A DNA stretch of 64,000 nt, taken from Clostridia bacterium. Its GTDB lineage: Bacteria > Bacillota > Clostridia > Christensenellales > Borkfalkiaceae. The stretch's first letter is position 1; each line of letters opens with the position of its first letter. Shown here piece after piece: positions 8,220 to 16,055 of the stretch. The stretch lies in contig JAFTKX010000014.1 of NCBI GenBank assembly GCA_017453045.1, positions 1 to 64,000 of the forward strand, in the 5' to 3' direction. The notes below the pieces were generated by a model. It did no database searches. It saw only the letters and a list, made by a program, of their open reading frames with translations, and was not told the origin of the DNA. The translations under genes and the position numbers were made by a program.

Positions 8220-9122
8220 TTACCCTACGACTACGAGATAATATAGCGTTACCGAGTAAATAATTTTTCCGTTTTCCTTTTTTTGCTCTACTTTAGTCTG
8301 CACTATTTCTTGACTTTTAAGACTTTGTTTTGCAAGGAAAACCGCTCTGTTTTTATATTTTTCTCCACTTGCGAAACTTTTATAATCAAACTTAAACTCG
8401 GCTTTTATTTCCACTTCGCCAAGCGCGTAAGTTTTAATTATTTGGTCGTTCCAGTCGTAATATCCGTCGATTAAAATGTCGCCCTTTTTAACTTTGTCGC
8501 CAACCTTAACTTTAGCCGTTCCGCTGTACGAATTTATAGCGGTAACTTCGCCTGAAACCGTTGAAATTATCTTTTCCTTTTTTAAGTCTATCGGCTCGGT
8601 TTTTTGAACTCCAAGTCGGGCTTCAACGGATAGTATTCTACCTTTTTTTTCTATCGAAACGAAAGAAATTTTATCGCTCGATAGATAAACGGCTTTTTCT
8701 AAACTTTTTAAATCGGCGGTTAAAAAAGAATTTTCTTTTACGCCGTTAGTCTTTAAAACCCCGTCGATAATAGGCGCGAGCGTTTTAGCGTCCGATAAAT
8801 ATTCGATTTTGGTTACGAACCCGTCGAACGCGACTAAAAGAAATAAAGTAAGCGCAAAACACAAGACGATTCCTATCTTTTTTTGCAAAAACTTGACGGG
8901 CGACACCTTGCCATAATACTTTATCCTACGTATATTATAACACATATTACGAGAAATTGCAAAAAGTTTTTTACTATCGCTTGCATCTATTGAAATAATT
9001 ATTTTATTTTCGTGAAATTCCACGTCAAAAACGGCTATTTTTTGCGCGTAAAGCCTCTCGATAAGATTAAACCCTTCAGCGCCTAAAATCTCGTATCTAA
9101 AAAACAGTTTACCCCTTTTCAC
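8220..9122 (-). CDS. yqfD: Sporulation protein YqfD
   Basis: YqfD is a membrane protein of the mother-cell sporulation programme in Bacillus and Clostridia; its biochemical role is not established. The 300-residue product has a basic N-terminal region of about 90 residues, one clear membrane segment (IGIVLCFALTLFLLVAF, around residues 85-103) and a large external part with a VKVGDKVKKGDILIDG stretch. Start codon is GTG, overlapping the yqfC stop as GTGA, so the two are translationally coupled. The family usually has about 400 residues, so this copy is on the short side. Confidence 0.88.
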   Translation of the reverse strand: MKRGKLFFRYEILGAEGFNLIERLYAQKIAVFDVEFHENKIIISIDASDSKKLFAISRNMCYNIRRIKYYGKVSPVKFLQKKIGIVLCFALTLFLLVAFDGFVTKIEYLSDAKTLAPIIDGVLKTNGVKENSFLTADLKSLEKAVYLSSDKISFVSIEKKGRILSVEARLGVQKTEPIDLKKEKIISTVSGEVTAINSYSGTAKVKVGDKVKKGDILIDGYYDWNDQIIKTYALGEVEIKAEFKFDYKSFASGEKYKNRAVFLAKQSLKSQEIVQTKVEQKKENGKIIYSVTLYYLVVVG

Positions 9123-9379
9123 TTAAAGTTCGCCCCCGTTATAACCCCGACTATCGCAACTTCGCCGTCGCCGTATTTTTTAATTTTTAAATTTTCTCCA
9201 ACAACGGTCAGCGCGCAGTTTTTTAAGGAAAACTCTATTCTATTTTCCGAAAAAAACAGAATTTTTTTAACGCCTTCAATTAAACATCCGCTTTTTCCGT
9301 AAAGAGTTACGCGGTGAGAGTAAGGGGTTATTTCTTTTCCAAGCCCCAAATAAAAAAGCGCGTCTTCAATAAAAGTCAT
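9119..9379 (-). CDS. yqfC: Sporulation protein YqfC
   Basis: A small protein of the YabP/YqfC family, related to spore-coat-associated YabP. It has 86 residues and the expected all-beta pattern, with IEFSLKNCALTVVGENLKIK in the middle. Good ribosome binding site AAGGGGA seven bases before the ATG. It heads the yqfC-yqfD-phoH operon. No convincing sigma-E promoter was found in the 96 bases between it and metK. Confidence 0.88.
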   Translation of the reverse strand: MTFIEDALFYLGLGKEITPYSHRVTLYGKSGCLIEGVKKILFFSENRIEFSLKNCALTVVGENLKIKKYGDGEVAIVGVITGANFK

Positions 9380-9475
9380 AAAAAATCCCCTTACGATATA
9401 TATTCCGATTTTACGAAATACATACCATAAAGGGATTGATTTTTAATAAAAATGCGTCTATAAGTCGATTATTTG

Positions 9476-10642
9476 TTATAAATACTTTTTAAGGTCTGCA
9501 ATTTTATCAAGTTTTTCCCACGGGAACTCGCTTCTCCCAAAGTGCCCGTACGCCGCAGTATTTTTGTAAATAGGACGACGAAGGTCTAAAGTTTTTATAA
9601 TAGAGTGCGGACGAAGGTCGAATTCCTTTGCGATAATATCCGCAATTTCGCCGTCGGGAAGTTTACCCGTGCCTTTGGTGTTTACGAAAAGCGATACGGG
9701 TTTTGCAACGCCGATTGCATAAGCGACTTCTAAAGTGCATTCTTTAGCAAGCCCCGACGCAACTACGTTTTTACAAATGTATCTTGCCATATAAGCGGCG
9801 CTTCTGTCAACTTTGGTAGGGTCTTTTCCGCTAAACGCTCCACCGCCGTGCGGACAACTTCCGCCGTAAGTGTCAACGATTATCTTTCTACCCGTAAGTC
9901 CGCTATCGCCGTGCGGTCCGCCTATTTCAAATCTACCGGTTGGGTTGATAAAATATTTCGTATTTTCGTCTATAAGGTCTTTTGGAAGACAAGCGAGAAT
10001 TACTTGTTGTTTAATATCTTGGCGAAGTTGCTCTGTAGAAACGCTTTCGCTATGTTGAGTTGAAACGACTACCGTGTCAATACGCTTTACCTTTCCGTCT
10101 TCGTATTCAACGGTAACTTGGCTCTTTCCGTCAGGACGGAGATAAGGTAAAAGACCGCTCTTTCTAACTTCGGTAAGTCTTCTCGTAAGTTTGTGAGCAA
10201 GGGTTATTGCCATAGGCATATATTCTTCGGTTTCGTCGCAAGCGTAACCGAACATCATACCTTGGTCGCCCGCGCCGTGAAGGTCTGCTTCGTCCCCACT
10301 TTCTCTATGTTCAACCGAACTGTCAACGCCGAGCGCAATATCCGCGCTTTGTTCGTGAATTGCCGTAAGCACGGCGCAAGTATCACAGTCAAACCCGTAT
10401 TTTGCTCTGTCGTAACCGATTTCTCTTACCGTTTCTCTCGCAACCGTTTGAATATCTACGTAACAATCGGTGGTAATTTCGCCCATTACGAGAACGAGCC
10501 CCGTAGTAACCGAAGTTTCACACGCAACTCTTGCATTTGGGTCTTTTTCTAAAATAGCGTCGAGTACGGCGTCTGAAATTTGGTCGCAAATTTTGTCAGG
10601 ATGCCCTTCAGTAACGCTCTCGCTTGTAAAAAATTTATTCAT
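9476..10642 (-). CDS. metK: S-adenosylmethionine synthetase
   Basis: Makes S-adenosylmethionine from methionine and ATP. The 388-residue protein has the full family length, with the N-terminal [18 protein letters not shown], the GAGDQG motif around residue 123 and [19 protein letters not shown] near residue 267. The binding site AAAAGGAT precedes the ATG, and a strong promoter lies 55 bases upstream. I saw no SAM riboswitch in the short leader. The metNIQ import genes under a methionine T-box lie 4 kb away, so the two units together cover methionine uptake and activation. Confidence 0.98.
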   Translation of the reverse strand: MNKFFTSESVTEGHPDKICDQISDAVLDAILEKDPNARVACETSVTTGLVLVMGEITTDCYVDIQTVARETVREIGYDRAKYGFDCDTCAVLTAIHEQSADIALGVDSSVEHRESGDEADLHGAGDQGMMFGYACDETEEYMPMAITLAHKLTRRLTEVRKSGLLPYLRPDGKSQVTVEYEDGKVKRIDTVVVSTQHSESVSTEQLRQDIKQQVILACLPKDLIDENTKYFINPTGRFEIGGPHGDSGLTGRKIIVDTYGGSCPHGGGAFSGKDPTKVDRSAAYMARYICKNVVASGLAKECTLEVAYAIGVAKPVSLFVNTKGTGKLPDGEIADIIAKEFDLRPHSIIKTLDLRRPIYKNTAAYGHFGRSEFPWEKLDKIADLKKYL

Positions 10643-10696
10643 AATAAAATCCTTTTAGCAAAAATAAGATTTGTGGTCGTTTTTTGCACTTACATC

Positions 10697-10725
10697 ATTA
10701 TATATCATAAAAAAACGTTTGTCAA
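10697..10725 (-). promoter_or_regulatory. Sigma-A promoter of metK
   Basis: Minus strand TTGACA and TATAAT with a 17-base spacer, a consensus promoter. Its -35 region overlaps that of the divergent promoter for the radical SAM gene. Confidence 0.85.
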
Positions 10726-10747
10726 TCTTAAAAGATAATGTTAAAAT
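10719..10747 (+). promoter_or_regulatory. Probable promoter of the PflX-like gene
   Basis: Plus strand TTGTCA and TAAAAT spaced by 17 bases, 31 bases before the ATG. The two divergent -35 boxes share bases, so the two genes may compete for polymerase. Confidence 0.55.
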
Positions 10748-10777
10748 AAAACGGTAGAAATACTTTTAGGAGTTTTT

Positions 10778-11644
10778 ATGGGCGAGCAATGTAAAATTTG
10801 CCCCGTAGAGTGTAACGCCGACAGAAAAAACGGCGTTGGCTACTGTGGGCAATCCGACAAAATGAAAATTGCAAAATATTATCTTCACACCTATGAAGAA
10901 CCGCCGATAAGCGGAACTAACGGCTCGGGCACGGTGTTTTTTTGCGGTTGTTCTCTTAAGTGCGTCTTTTGTCAAAACTACGAACTTTCTCGCTCGAAAA
11001 CGGGCAAAGAAATTACCCCAAGCGAACTTGCTGAAATTTTTAAAGAACTCGAAAAAATGGGAGCGCACAATATAAACTTGGTTACAGGCTCGCATTTTGT
11101 AAATCAAATAGTCGAAGCCTTTAAAATTTATCGCCCTAAAGTACCTGTCGTTTATAATACTCACGCATACGAAAAAGTCGAAACTCTTGAGATAATCAAC
11201 CCATACGTCGACGTTTATCTTCCCGACCTTAAATTTTTCTCACCCGAACTTTCTAAAAGATATACGGGGAAAAGCGACTATTTTAAGGTTGCGAGCAAGG
11301 CTATTAAGTTTATGTTAAACGCTAAAAAAACGGTTTTGGGGGACGACGGACTTTTAAAACAAGGCGTTATAGTAAGGCATATGATTATGCCACTCGGCGT
11401 AAAAGATAGCAAACAAATTTTAAGTTGGTTTGCTCAAAATAATCAAAACGGCGCGTACCTTTCGCTTATGGGACAGTACACCCCGTTTGGCGACAACCAA
11501 AACTTTCCCGAACTAAAACGCCCTATCACCAAAAAGGAATACGATAGGGTTTACGAGCACTTATTATCGCTCGGCATTAGCGAATATTTTATACAAGAGT
11601 TAGGTTCGGCAAGCGAAAGTTTTATTCCCAAATGGGATTTTTAG
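10778..11644 (+). CDS. Radical SAM protein, PflX family (pyruvate formate-lyase activase-like)
   Basis: An iron-sulfur radical SAM protein of the COG1313/PflX group, annotated by similarity to pyruvate formate-lyase activases; the true substrate is not known. The 288-residue product has the radical SAM motif C-SLK-C-VF-C at about residues 60-67, preceded by an N-terminal cysteine cluster (CKICPVEC, YCGQ) that may bind another metal site. LVTGSHF and the LPDLKFF stretch belong to the barrel. Site TTTTAGGAG lies before the ATG. Its TAG stop overlaps the TAA stop of the convergent DUF6809 gene, and no terminator lies between. Confidence 0.88.
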   Translation: MGEQCKICPVECNADRKNGVGYCGQSDKMKIAKYYLHTYEEPPISGTNGSGTVFFCGCSLKCVFCQNYELSRSKTGKEITPSELAEIFKELEKMGAHNINLVTGSHFVNQIVEAFKIYRPKVPVVYNTHAYEKVETLEIINPYVDVYLPDLKFFSPELSKRYTGKSDYFKVASKAIKFMLNAKKTVLGDDGLLKQGVIVRHMIMPLGVKDSKQILSWFAQNNQNGAYLSLMGQYTPFGDNQNFPELKRPITKKEYDRVYEHLLSLGISEYFIQELGSASESFIPKWDF

Positions 11645-11922
11645 TTTGTATTTGCAAGTTCCAACCCCAACAAAACGCCAAACTTAAACGCCGAAACGTA
11701 TTGTTTTTTAATATCTAAACATTGAAGCTCTCCCACAATGCGTACGTATTCGTTGTATTTTTCGTATAAGATTTTATCACTTTTTATTTTTTCAAGCAGT
11801 TGTTCTTCAACTTCTACAACCTTATCCAACGTTGTAAGGTAAGTTTTGTCCGTTTTATCAAAAGTTTCATTTCTTGCGACACCACAATAAAACGATTCTT
11901 CTATAATTGATTTATGCTCCAA
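11641..11922 (-). CDS. DUF6809-like small protein
   Basis: A 93-residue, mostly helical acidic protein without cysteine clusters or membrane segments. The start MEHKSIIEESFYCG, the central VEEQLLEKI and the end FKFGVLLGLELA resemble the DUF6809 family of small Firmicute proteins, whose function is not known. It is transcribed divergently from an Xre regulator, and the intergenic palindrome lies inside the spacer of its promoter (TTGATA-17-TATAAT). Control by that regulator is therefore likely, but inferred. Confidence 0.72.
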   Translation of the reverse strand: MEHKSIIEESFYCGVARNETFDKTDKTYLTTLDKVVEVEEQLLEKIKSDKILYEKYNEYVRIVGELQCLDIKKQYVSAFKFGVLLGLELANTN

Positions 11923-11956
11923 ACCATTTCTCCTTTCTTTAATAAATTATATCATA

Positions 11957-11985
11957 ATTATAGTAGTCAATTTGACTACTATCAA
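11957..11985 (-). promoter_or_regulatory. Promoter of the DUF6809-like gene
   Basis: TTGATA and TATAAT on the minus strand, 17 bases apart. The spacer is filled by the arms of the palindromic operator at 11960-11982. Confidence 0.65.
11960..11982. promoter_or_regulatory. Palindromic operator, AGTCAA-T-TTGACT core
   Basis: Two 11-base arms, ATAGTAGTCAA and TTGACTACTAT, are perfect inverses around one T. A further TTGACTAT half-site occurs at 11992-11999, on the -35 box of the xre promoter. This suits binding by the adjacent Xre repressor, repressing both directions. Confidence 0.65.
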
Positions 11986-11991
11986 GTCTTT

Positions 11992-12020
11992 TTGACTATT
12001 TTATGATATACTTTTATAAA
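11992..12020 (+). promoter_or_regulatory. Promoter of the Xre regulator
   Basis: TTGACT and TATAAA with a 17-base spacer. The -35 box is also a half-site of the neighbouring operator. The predicted start would give a very short leader that just includes the ribosome binding site. Confidence 0.55.
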
Positions 12021-12035
12021 AAAAGGGGAGGGTTT

Positions 12036-12239
12036 ATGGAAACCAATCTCAAATTTCACAAAAATCTTAAAGACTGGCGTATAGAACGCGGTCTATCACA
12101 AAAAGAACTTTCTCAAGCATTAAATATACCTGTTAGTACCTATGCAAATTGGGAACAAGGTAGACGAAATCCGGGAGTTCAAGATATATACCAAATTCTT
12201 TCAATTCTCAACATCTCTGCAAACGACCTTTTCAATTAA
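12036..12239 (+). CDS. Xre-family transcriptional regulator
   Basis: A stand-alone helix-turn-helix protein of 67 residues. The HTH spans about residues 14-50 with LSQKELSQALNIPVSTYANW and the following WEQGRRNPG typical of the Cro/CI fold. I chose the ATG at 12036 because a strong AAAAGGGGAGGG site lies just before it; the longer frame from 12003 would begin inside the promoter. It is a likely repressor of itself and of the divergent DUF6809-like gene through the palindrome between them. A strong terminator follows the stop codon. Confidence 0.9.
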   Translation: METNLKFHKNLKDWRIERGLSQKELSQALNIPVSTYANWEQGRRNPGVQDIYQILSILNISANDLFN

Positions 12240-12244
12240 CTTTC

Positions 12245-12287
12245 AAAAGGACAAAGTAGACTATAACGCCTACTTTGTCCTTTTTTT
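12245..12287 (+). terminator. Terminator of the Xre regulator gene
   Basis: AAAAGGACAAAGTAG pairs with CTACTTTGTCCTTTT across a ten-base loop and is followed by further T. It starts five bases after the stop codon. Confidence 0.85.
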
Positions 12288-12293
12288 ATTTGG

Positions 12294-12471
12294 CTGTGTC
12301 ATAACGTATGACTGATTTTATGAGAGCGGTTAGATGCAAGCAAGACGGGATTTTTATGAGATTTTTACAAGGGAATTACCTTGTTGGTAATAGGAATTGC
12401 AAAAAGCCATAAAAATACTAGTATTGCGTAGCATATAAACACTCGAATATCAGTCACAAGTTGTGACATAG
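12294..12471. repeat. MITE-like element with imperfect terminal inverted repeats
   Basis: The left end CTGTGTCATAACGTATGACT and the right end, read inversely as CTATGTCACAACTTGTGACT, agree at most positions, and the match goes on inward through GATnTT. The core contains ATTACC-TTGTT-GGTAAT and an outer pairing of ATTTTTATG with CATAAAAAT. There is no open frame. Four anchors (CAAGCAAGAC, ACCTTGTTGGT, GTATTGCG, TATAAAC) recur in the 4.07-4.36 kb repeats with identical spacing. It ends five bases before the stop codon of the DUF378 gene. Confidence 0.7.
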
Positions 12472-12475
12472 ACTT

Positions 12476-12688
12476 TTATTTTGATAACGATTTGAAAGGT
12501 TTGTATAAAATTGCAAAGACTATAAAAAACACAGCCGATACGCCGACTATACAAAAAAACAACCTTTGCAAAAAGGTTGCGTATCCAAAAATTTCCCCAC
12601 TTATTCTAAAGCCGAAAAGCCCGTAACAAAAACTGTCTAACGCACCTAAAATTATGAAAAAGTAAGCCGATAAGGCGGTTATTCGCAT
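12476..12688 (-). CDS. DUF378-family small membrane protein
   Basis: A 70-residue protein with two membrane segments. The first has the family pattern IILGALDSFCYGLFGF (DUF378 members typically read hhxGALNWGLVGLF), then LFG and a second segment LFFCIVGVSAVFFIVFAIL. The asparagine-tryptophan of the family motif is replaced by Asp-Ser, so this is a diverged member. Function unknown. Ribosome binding site AAGGAGATGGAAT before the ATG. A repeat element abuts its 3' end. Confidence 0.75.
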   Translation of the reverse strand: MRITALSAYFFIILGALDSFCYGLFGFRISGEIFGYATFLQRLFFCIVGVSAVFFIVFAILYKPFKSLSK

Positions 12689-12740
12689 ATTCCATCTCCT
12701 TATCGGCTAATTATTGCCATTATAAAAAACTTTTAAACTC

Positions 12741-13004
12741 TCAATCTCTATCAAGATTTTCAACCCACATATAATCAAAGTCTACCGACTCTACAAAATC
12801 GGACGGGCGAAATCTAACCACGTTAAATTTAGCAAAATCAAAAAGGTGATTTTTGATTACTACGGGGGTTGGCTCGTCTAAAGGGAAAAGCCCTTCGGTT
12901 AAATAATCCGCAAAACTTGCGTAATCGAACGGCTCGTCTTTTTCAACGACGATATCTTTTACAATTTTATCTTCTTTAATAAGTTTAATCCAAATTTTTA
13001 CCAT
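12741..13004 (-). CDS. Hypothetical protein, probably from a leaderless mRNA
   Basis: I do not recognise this 87-residue protein. It is acidic, rich in Phe, Asp and Tyr, with no membrane segment: a beta-strand start (MVKIWIKLIKEDKIV), a repeated FDYASF / FDFAKF / FDYMW pattern, and an end WVENLDRD. The ATG has no ribosome binding site, but a TTGAAA-17-TAAAAT promoter ends six bases before it, so transcription should start at or next to the ATG. Gene size, codon use and direction match its neighbours. Confidence 0.65.
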   Translation of the reverse strand: MVKIWIKLIKEDKIVKDIVVEKDEPFDYASFADYLTEGLFPLDEPTPVVIKNHLFDFAKFNVVRFRPSDFVESVDFDYMWVENLDRD

Positions 13005-13011
13005 AGAGGCA

Positions 13012-13040
13012 TTTTACCACAAAGAAAAAATTTTTTCAAC
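13012..13040 (-). promoter_or_regulatory. Promoter giving a probable leaderless transcript
   Basis: TTGAAA and TAAAAT on the minus strand, 17 bases apart. The -10 box is separated from the ATG at 13004 by only GCCTCT, so the first transcribed base is expected at about the start codon. Confidence 0.55.
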
Positions 13041-13045
13041 TACAA

Positions 13046-13966
13046 TCAATCACTTTCTCCGTTTATTGCCTCTTGAAACATAACCCAATAGCCGTCGCCT
13101 TTTAAGTTAAACGGACTTTTAGGAATAAACGAACTGTAATTTTTTATTTCGTTAGGCTTTGACGAGAATTTACCCGGTATTCCGTAACAAATATATTTTG
13201 GCGCGCCGTCGCTTAAAATAACCCCAAAAGCGAAACTTTTTCCGCCGTCGCCGATTTTTACCCATCTGCTACGCCCTACCATATTTTCAAGCGACTGCTC
13301 TTTTTCGTTCTCTTTAAAAATAGTTTCTATTTGCCCTTTTATTTTTTGATAATATGTTTGGGGCATATCGCCTTGCATAAAGTCGCCGTTTTCATCATTT
13401 TTAGGCGAAGTAAAATGGCTTTTTTCTTCTTTTTGTTCTTGACAAGCACTTGGCTCGTCAAAAACTTGCTCGCCGAAAGAGTCGCTCCGTTCATCAATTA
13501 AATCTCCTTTACACTTTCGTTCAAAGTCGTAATAATCGACGGTTGCAATCGCTTCGTCGTCATATTCTTGCGAAGAAAAAACAGTTGTCTTTTCCCCGAT
13601 AACTTCTTCCGTTTTATAGTCGTTCTTCTCACTTTCTAAAATCTCCTTAACAGTTTTCGCGCTTGGAGAAAAGTTGCCGTACGCAATGGGGATAAGTTCT
13701 TCTCCTTCGTCGAAAAATAGGCAGACCGCTCCGCTAAAATCGTTTGGAGCAATATAACTACCGCCGTCTAATGATTTGAATTCTTGTTTTTCGCAATCTA
13801 AAAACAGTAAATATTTTCCGTTTTTCGCAGGCAAAAGGTTAATAAGCGACAAATCAATTACTTTTTGCCCTTTTTTATCGGAAATTTTTGCAACTCCCCT
13901 AATTTCTCCGTCAGAAAAACCTTGCGCCGTTTGTCTAACGAGAGCAACGGTTTTAAAATTTTGCAT
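13046..13966 (-). CDS. Conserved clostridial protein of unknown function
   Basis: A cytosolic 306-residue protein in three parts: an N-terminal beta-rich domain (1-115) with KNGKYLLFLDCE; a low-complexity acidic linker (about 120-200) with DYYDFERKCKGD; and a C-terminal domain (about 205-300) with YYQKIKGQIETIFKENEKE, WVKIGDG, YICYGIPGKF and GYWVMFQEA. The last part resembles a domain I associate with uncharacterised clostridial proteins; no function is known. There is no signal peptide or membrane segment. Start supported by GGAGAAAAATT before the ATG. It is transcribed away from the metNIQ T-box operon. Confidence 0.8.
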   Translation of the reverse strand: MQNFKTVALVRQTAQGFSDGEIRGVAKISDKKGQKVIDLSLINLLPAKNGKYLLFLDCEKQEFKSLDGGSYIAPNDFSGAVCLFFDEGEELIPIAYGNFSPSAKTVKEILESEKNDYKTEEVIGEKTTVFSSQEYDDEAIATVDYYDFERKCKGDLIDERSDSFGEQVFDEPSACQEQKEEKSHFTSPKNDENGDFMQGDMPQTYYQKIKGQIETIFKENEKEQSLENMVGRSRWVKIGDGGKSFAFGVILSDGAPKYICYGIPGKFSSKPNEIKNYSSFIPKSPFNLKGDGYWVMFQEAINGESD

Positions 13967-14063
13967 ATAATTTTTCTCCGCGTTTTATTCATTATAAAAT
14001 ATGCGTGCGCGCGATAAATAATAACCTTTGTCGGCTTTTGGAAAATTTTTCACAAAAAAACAG

Positions 14064-14092
14064 TTGACAATAGTTTTTCGATAGTGTAAAAT
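14064..14092 (+). promoter_or_regulatory. Promoter of the metNIQ T-box operon
   Basis: TTGACA and TAAAAT separated by 17 bases, about 100 bases before the specifier codon of the T-box leader. Confidence 0.85.
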
Positions 14093-14098
14093 GCTAAC

Positions 14099-14375
14099 AT
14101 AACTTAACACTTAACGCAACGAAAAGAAGAGTACGCAAAAGGATTTGCACAGAGAAGCCCCGTTTGGTGAAAGGGGAAGAAGGAATTTTGCAGAACATGG
14201 TCTTGGAGCGGTGTCCCCGATATTTAAGGGATGACGGGTTTCGCCCGATATAGCGATAGGATATTAAGAGTTTTCTCGCGTACCTAATAAGGTCTTTATT
14301 GCGAAATAAAGATAAAGTAAGGTGGTAACACGGTTTTAAAGTCGTCCTTACGGGTTTTCCCGTAGGGATTTTTTA
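14099..14375 (+). promoter_or_regulatory. Methionine T-box riboswitch leader
   Basis: The leader senses uncharged tRNA-Met and lets transcription continue into metNIQ when methionine is short. It has the T-box sequence AAGGTGGTAACACGG at 14319-14333. The antiterminator helix GTAAGG/CCTTAC (14317-14322 with 14346-14351) competes with the terminator at 14346-14375. In the stem I region an AGTA element occurs on the 5' side, and GAAC-ATG-G on the 3' side places the specifier codon ATG at 14197-14199. A methionine specifier agrees with the downstream methionine ABC transporter. Confidence 0.93.
14346..14375 (+). terminator. Regulated terminator of the T-box leader
   Basis: CCTTACGGG-TTTT-CCCGTAGGG followed by ATTTTTT. 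It shares its 5' arm with the antiterminator, as expected for T-box attenuation. Confidence 0.9.
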
Positions 14376-14394
14376 TTTAAAATAAAGGATAAAA

Positions 14395-15387
14395 ATGATA
14401 GAAATTAAAAATCTTGAAAAAATATATCCTTCAAAAACGGGCGGTTTCGTCGCCTTAAAGGATATCAATTTAACGGTTGAAGACGGAGATATTTACGGTA
14501 TTATCGGTCTTTCGGGCGCGGGTAAGTCAACTCTCGTTAGGTGCATTAACCTACTTGAAAAACCAACGAGCGGTCAAATTTTAATCGACGGAGAAGACTT
14601 AACTAAAGTTTCAAAAAAACGCCTTTTACAACTTAGAAGAAATATCAGTATGATATTCCAACAGTTCAACCTACTTCAGCAACGAAACGTTTTGAAAAAC
14701 GTTGAACTTGCAGGCGAAATAGCGGGAAATAAAAACCCCACCGAAAAGGCGATAGAACTTTTAAAACTCGTAGGGCTTGAAGACAAACTAAACTCCTACC
14801 CTGCCGAACTTTCGGGCGGGCAACAACAAAGAGTTGCAATCGCAAGGGCGCTTATGACAAACCCAAAGGTTTTACTTTGCGACGAAGCGACTTCGGCTCT
14901 CGACCCCGAAACTACGCACTCGATTTTAGAATTACTTAAATCGCTTAATAAAAAGTTAAATCTTACGATAGTTATTATTTCCCATCAAATGTCGGTTATC
15001 GAAGCAATTTGCAACAAAGTTGCAATACTCGATAAATCGGGAATAGTTTCAAACGGATATTTACAAGACGTATTTCTCTCCCCCACCAACGAAGTCGCTA
15101 AAAAACTTATTTATTCAGGACACGTAAACACGGGAATTAAGGGCGAAAAATTCGTTAAACTTATGTTTACGGGCGAAGTCGACAAGCCTATCGTTTCAAA
15201 CGTCATTACCGAACTTAAAATTTCGGTTTCAATAATGTACGCCGAAACTAAACTTATAAACGACAGGGTTTGCGGTCAGGTTATTTTCCGTCTTCCTAAC
15301 TATAGCGAAGATATAGTGAAGTTGACCGACTACCTAACGCGTGAAAACGTGCCGTTTGAGGAGGTGGACAGCGATGCCCTTTACTGA
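14395..15387 (+). CDS. metN: Methionine ABC transporter, ATP-binding protein
   Basis: The ATPase of the MetNIQ importer for methionine. The 330-residue protein has Walker A GLSGAGKST (about residues 39-47), the Q-loop IFQQFNLL, the signature LSGGQQQRVAIARAL, Walker B LLCDEATSALD and the switch His in IISHQM. The final 90 residues form the C-terminal NIL/ACT-like regulatory domain that binds methionine in MetN. The start is ATG after AAAGGATAAAA, 20 bases past the T-box terminator. Its stop lies inside metI (14-base overlap). Confidence 0.95.
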   Translation: MIEIKNLEKIYPSKTGGFVALKDINLTVEDGDIYGIIGLSGAGKSTLVRCINLLEKPTSGQILIDGEDLTKVSKKRLLQLRRNISMIFQQFNLLQQRNVLKNVELAGEIAGNKNPTEKAIELLKLVGLEDKLNSYPAELSGGQQQRVAIARALMTNPKVLLCDEATSALDPETTHSILELLKSLNKKLNLTIVIISHQMSVIEAICNKVAILDKSGIVSNGYLQDVFLSPTNEVAKKLIYSGHVNTGIKGEKFVKLMFTGEVDKPIVSNVITELKISVSIMYAETKLINDRVCGQVIFRLPNYSEDIVKLTDYLTRENVPFEEVDSDALY

Positions 15388-16045
15388 TATTTTGATAATG
15401 ATAGCCGAAACGGTTGGCGTTACCGCTTTAGCAACGCTATTTGCTTACGTTTTGGGACTTCCTTGCGGAGTGCTTTTAAACGTTACGGGCAAAAACGGGC
15501 TTAAACCTTGCAAGTGGCTTAATACGCTCGTCGGACTTATAGTAAATATCTTGCGTTCGATACCCTGTCTTATAATTATAGTGCTTTGTATTCCGCTAAC
15601 GAGAGAAATTTTCGGCAGAGGCACGGGAGAGTGGTACACAATTTTAATTCCGCTTACCGTTTGCGCTTTTGGGTTTGTTTCTCGTATGGTTGAACAATCG
15701 CTCGCTGAAGTTCCCGCAGGCGAAATCGAAGCCATTAAGTCGCTCGGCGCTACCGATTTTCAAGTAATAATGAAAGTTTTACTTCCCGAAGCAAGAGTTT
15801 CGCTCGTAACGGGAGTTGCCGTCGTTGCGGTTAGCATTTTAGGTTACACGTCTTTTGCCTACAACATAGGCGCGGGCGGACTTATTTCGGGTATTTACAC
15901 ATTCTACACAAGACACACGGGCGATTATTTAGGCAAATTTATCTTCTGGGTAATGATAGTTTTAGTCGTGTTAATCGTTCAAGGAATTCAAGAATTAGGG
16001 CTTTTTATAGCCAAAAAACTTGATAAAAGAAAAATTTTAAAATAG
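15374..16045 (+). CDS. metI: Methionine ABC transporter, permease
   Basis: The membrane subunit of the importer, 223 residues with five or six hydrophobic segments and the EAA-loop region EIEAIKSLGATDFQVIMKVLLPEA. The ATG at 15374 is chosen because GAGGAGG lies nine bases upstream within metN and the protein then begins MPFTDIL, as in homologues; the longer frame from 15341 lacks a binding site. Overlap with metN suggests coupled translation. Confidence 0.94.
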   Translation: MPFTDILIMIAETVGVTALATLFAYVLGLPCGVLLNVTGKNGLKPCKWLNTLVGLIVNILRSIPCLIIIVLCIPLTREIFGRGTGEWYTILIPLTVCAFGFVSRMVEQSLAEVPAGEIEAIKSLGATDFQVIMKVLLPEARVSLVTGVAVVAVSILGYTSFAYNIGAGGLISGIYTFYTRHTGDYLGKFIFWVMIVLVVLIVQGIQELGLFIAKKLDKRKILK

Positions 16046-16055
16046 GAGAATATAT

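Noticed and set aside
10643..10777. SAM riboswitch upstream of metK
   Set aside because: The leader is too short and shows none of the conserved core elements; only two divergent promoters are seen.
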